From: Tissierella_B sp964485455
GTDB taxonomy: Bacteria > Bacillota > Clostridia > Tissierellales > Tissierellaceae
Length of the DNA stretch: 17,426 bases
Reading direction: 5' to 3'
Assembly (NCBI GenBank): GCA_964485455.1
Contig: CAZAJU010000042.1
Location: 1-17,426, forward strand
The notes under the pieces are model-generated. The model was not told the origin of the DNA, ran no database searches, and worked only from the letters and a program-made list of their open reading frames with translations. Position numbers and translations under genes: made by a program. Below, piece after piece: positions 15,480 to 17,426 of this stretch. Numbering within the stretch: position 1 is the stretch's first letter; the number at the start of each line of letters is the position of its first letter.

Positions 15480-16403
15480 ATGTATATTGTAGTAGAATAC
15501 CTATTACTAGAAAATTTCCTAGTAAATTACTTAATACTCTATATCAACACTTACCTTGTAAAGGTGAATAAAAGGAACTTAAGATTAATATCTGCTTCAA
15601 TAATATCGTCCTTATATTCCTTAATATTCTTTTTTCCTATACTTAGAGTTTTAAGTGGAGTAATACCAAAGCTTATACTATCTATGGTAATAATAATAAT
15701 TGCCTATGAATTTATTAATTTCAAAATATTCCTTAAAGAGTTAATGGGATTTTATCTAGTAACGTTTATTTATGGAGGGGCCACCCTTAGCCTGTTTTAT
15801 TCATCCAACGGTTTAATATCTAACTTAAACAAACCAATAAATGCATTAGGTGGAGTTCCTATCAGGTATTTAATATTGGGTATGGTGGTAAGTACACTAA
15901 TTGGAAAGTCAATATTTACCTATTTTAATGAAAAGATAATTAGAGATAACTATATTACAGAATGTACAATAGAGATTAATGACGAGAAAATTAAACTAAA
16001 GGCACTTCTAGATACAGGACATTCTCTTAAGGATCCTTTCACTGGCAGATCAATTTTTGTAGTTGAATATAATATCTTAAAAGAATACCTACCTGCTGAT
16101 ATTGAAAATTTAATGAAGGCAAGCTGTGATAATAATTTTGTTGAAGTAGAGTTTCTTTTAAGTAAATTAGAGAAAAAATCACCTTTGACTATAGTTCCAT
16201 TTAAATCAGTGGGAAAAAATGGAATTCTATTTGCTTTTAAACCAAATGCCATAATAATACAAAACTCTAATAAAGTAATAGAAAGAAGAGATATGTTAAT
16301 AGGACTATATGCAGGAAGTTTATCAAAAGATATGGGATATAGTGGGCTATTAAATTATGAATTAATTAATGGAGGAGATATGGATGAACAGGTTTTTATT
16401 TAG
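15480..16403 (+). CDS. spoIIGA: Sporulation sigma-E factor-processing peptidase SpoIIGA
   Basis: SpoIIGA is a membrane aspartic protease made before asymmetric division that cleaves the pro-sequence of sigma-E in the mother cell after a signal from the forespore. The 307-residue protein has an N-terminal half of about five hydrophobic segments (about 1-145) and a soluble C-terminal protease half. The active-site triad LLDTGHSLKDPFTG (176-189, Asp178) matches the family motif around the catalytic aspartate (D183 in B. subtilis). The start was placed at ATG 15480 because family members begin with a short M-I/V-Y stretch and AAAGGT (15465-15470) lies 9 bases upstream; ATGs at 15450, 15471 and 15474 are in frame but ill-spaced. 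It overlaps sigE, its substrate gene, by 20 bases. Confidence 0.93.
   Translation: MYIVVEYLLLENFLVNYLILYINTYLVKVNKRNLRLISASIISSLYSLIFFFPILRVLSGVIPKLILSMVIIIIAYEFINFKIFLKELMGFYLVTFIYGGATLSLFYSSNGLISNLNKPINALGGVPIRYLILGMVVSTLIGKSIFTYFNEKIIRDNYITECTIEINDEKIKLKALLDTGHSLKDPFTGRSIFVVEYNILKEYLPADIENLMKASCDNNFVEVEFLLSKLEKKSPLTIVPFKSVGKNGILFAFKPNAIIIQNSNKVIERRDMLIGLYAGSLSKDMGYSGLLNYELINGGDMDEQVFI
16371..16377 (+). promoter_or_regulatory. Ribosome binding site of sigE inside spoIIGA
   Basis: GGAGGAG lies 6 bases before ATG 16384 and within the last codons of spoIIGA. It overlaps an in-frame upstream ATG (16369), ruling that start out. Confidence 0.85.
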
Positions 16404-17097
16404 ATTAAAGATGACTATTTTCAAGTTAATGAAAATTTTTCGTTTAGTTGAAAGAGTTGATTATATAGGCTCTGGAGAATCCTTACCTCCACCTTTAAAG
16501 CCAGAGGAGGAAGAATACTATCTAAGCAATTTAAAAAAGGATGAATCAATAAAATCCATATTGATTGAGAGAAATCTTAGGCTCGTAGTATATATTGCCA
16601 GAAAATTTGAGAATACTAAAATATCCATTGAAGACCTTATATCGATTGGAACCATAGGGTTAATAAAAGCGGTAAATACCTTTGATCCTGATAAAAAGAT
16701 TAAGCTGGCTACTTATGCATCTAAATGCATTGAAAATGAAATTCTTATGTATCTAAGAAAGACTAGCAAAACAAGAAATGAGATATCCTTTGATGAACCT
16801 CTAAATACTGATTGGGATGGAAATGAACTATTACTATCGGATATACTTGGAACAGATGGTGATATAATCTTTAAATATCTTGAGGAAGAAGTGGATAAAG
16901 GTTTATTAAGTAATGCAATAGAAAAGCTATCAAAGAGAGAGAAGACAATAGTTGAGCTAAGGTTCGGACTTGTTAGTGGTGATGAGAAAACTCAAAAGGA
17001 AGTAGCAGACCTATTGGGTATATCTCAATCTTATATATCTAGATTGGAAAAACGAATAATAAAAAGACTAAAAAAAGAAATTGGAAGATTAATTTAA
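16384..17097 (+). CDS. sigE: RNA polymerase sporulation sigma factor, pro-sigma-E
   Basis: Sigma-E directs mother-cell transcription early in sporulation. The 237-residue product is made as an inactive precursor: the first about 26 residues form a hydrophobic, basic pro-sequence (MNRFLFRLKMTIFKLMKIF) that ties it to the membrane. Cleavage is expected near D26-Y27 in VERVDYIG, which aligns with VYYIG in B. subtilis. Then come region 2 (about 57-127; IERNLRLVVYIARKFENT, SIGTIGLIKAVNTF), a linker with DWDGNELLLSD (143-153) and region 4 with a helix-turn-helix (about 203-228; ISQSYISRLEKRIIKRL). It is strikingly close to the B. subtilis protein. It is translated from inside the end of spoIIGA, so protease and substrate are made together. 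A terminator follows. Confidence 0.97.
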   Translation: MNRFLFRLKMTIFKLMKIFRLVERVDYIGSGESLPPPLKPEEEEYYLSNLKKDESIKSILIERNLRLVVYIARKFENTKISIEDLISIGTIGLIKAVNTFDPDKKIKLATYASKCIENEILMYLRKTSKTRNEISFDEPLNTDWDGNELLLSDILGTDGDIIFKYLEEEVDKGLLSNAIEKLSKREKTIVELRFGLVSGDEKTQKEVADLLGISQSYISRLEKRIIKRLKKEIGRLI

Positions 17098-17116
17098 AAA
17101 ATACATCTGTGAATTT

Positions 17117-17145
17117 AAGAAAGGACGTAAAAACGTTCTTTTTTT
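17117..17145 (+). terminator. Intrinsic terminator after sigE
   Basis: AAAGGACGT (17120-17128) pairs with ACGTTCTTT (17133-17141) with one G-T wobble, around an AAAA loop; a run of seven T spans 17139-17145. It limits read-through from the spoIIGA promoter into sigG. Confidence 0.85.
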
Positions 17146-17161
17146 GTCGGTCTTGTCCACA

Positions 17162-17190
17162 GTATAAAAACACATTTAAGGGAAATAATT
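17162..17190 (+). promoter_or_regulatory. Sigma-F-type promoter of sigG
   Basis: GTATA at 17162-17166 fits the sigma-F -35 consensus GYWTA, and GGAAATAATT at 17181-17190 fits every position of the -10 consensus GGNRANAHTW. The spacer is 14 bases, one less than the usual 15. In B. subtilis sigG is transcribed by forespore sigma-F, so the biology fits. Consensus is from memory of that system. Confidence 0.75.
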
Positions 17191-17210
17191 TTATTAAAGG
17201 GGAGTTCATT

Positions 17211-17222
17211 TTGAAAGGATGA
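17211..17222 (+). other. Possible three-codon leader before sigG
   Basis: AAAGGGGAG at 17196-17204, the strongest ribosome site in this region, lies 6 bases before TTG-AAA-GGA-TGA. The mini-frame is out of frame with sigG, and its codons overlap the weaker sigG ribosome site AAAGGAT (17214-17220). It might tune sigG translation, or be chance. Confidence 0.3.
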
Positions 17223-17227
17223 ATATA

Positions 17228-17426
17228 ATGCACATATCAAAGGTTGAAATTTGCGGTGTAAATACTTCCAAACTACCTGTCTTAACTAACGAAGAGATGC
17301 AAAAGTTATTTATCAAGATTAAGTCTGGAGATTTATTAGCTAGGGAAACCTTCATTAAGGGAAACCTGAGGTTAGTCTTAAGTATTATCCAAAGGTTTAA
17401 CAGAAGAGGAGAGCCAGTTGATGACT
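17228..17426 (+). CDS. sigG: Forespore sigma factor sigma-G, 5' part only
   Basis: Only the first 66 codons are present; the gene continues beyond the window. The translated N-terminus, MHISKVEICGVNTSKLPVL, is nearly that of B. subtilis sigma-G (KVEICGVDTSKLPVL), followed by EEMQKLF and the start of region 2, GNLRLVLSIIQRFNRRGEPV (45-64). Sigma-G drives late forespore gene expression after engulfment. The KVEICGVxTSKLPVL stretch is distinctive of sigma-G and sets it apart from sigma-F, which has a different N-terminus. The ATG is preceded by AAAGGAT (17214-17220). It follows sigE, as in B. subtilis, behind a terminator and its own sigma-F-type promoter. Confidence 0.96.
   Translation, partial: MHISKVEICGVNTSKLPVLTNEEMQKLFIKIKSGDLLARETFIKGNLRLVLSIIQRFNRRGEPVDD

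Noticed and set aside
1..17426. Mobile elements, CRISPR arrays, tRNA or rRNA genes, phage or defence genes
   Set aside because: I looked for them and saw none; the window is continuous housekeeping and sporulation genes with uniform base and codon use.

Overview
The window is A+T-rich, every gene lies on the + strand, and the genes are tightly packed. It is the division and cell wall (dcw) cluster of an endospore-forming, low-GC Gram-positive bacterium of the clostridial type. Support comes from three points: the gene order, the sporulation genes spoIIGA, sigE and sigG directly after ftsZ, and a DNPR motif in MurE that predicts meso-diaminopimelate peptidoglycan. The AGA- and ATA-rich codon use and the murG-murA-ftsQ order suggest Clostridia or Tissierellia, but I cannot name a genus from sequence alone.

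Layout. Positions 1-136 are a leader with three 10-bp-phased AGTGG repeats, the expected operator of MraZ. Positions 137-15321 hold mraZ, rsmH, ftsL-type, spoVD/pbp2-type, murE, mraY, murD, spoVE/ftsW, murG, murA, ftsQ/divIB, two tandem DUF881 genes, sbp and ftsZ. The gaps are small, stop and start codons are often nearly adjacent, and a strong intrinsic terminator follows ftsZ. Positions 15372-17145 hold a candidate Spo0A-type promoter, spoIIGA and sigE (overlapping by 20 bases) and a second terminator. Positions 17146-17426 hold a good sigma-F-type promoter, a possible three-codon leader and the first 66 codons of sigG, which runs off the window.

How it works together. MurA makes the committed UDP-MurNAc precursor; MurD and MurE add D-Glu and a diamino acid. 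MraY and MurG make lipid I and lipid II, and the SEDS protein plus the PASTA-containing class B PBP polymerise and crosslink it. FtsL, FtsQ/DivIB and FtsZ organise the septum. SpoIIGA then processes pro-sigma-E in the mother cell once the sporulation septum forms, and sigma-G serves the forespore.

Notable absences inside the cluster are murF (usually between murE and mraY), murB and murC, and ftsA (usually before ftsZ). I see no mobile element, CRISPR array, tRNA or rRNA. Most of the window is a well-known locus; I did not find a convincing undescribed system. The points worth a second look are regulatory RNA structures and promoters (murA leader hairpin, spoVD-murE hairpin, spoIIGA and sigG control regions), the missing ftsA and murF, and conserved cysteines in the PBP.
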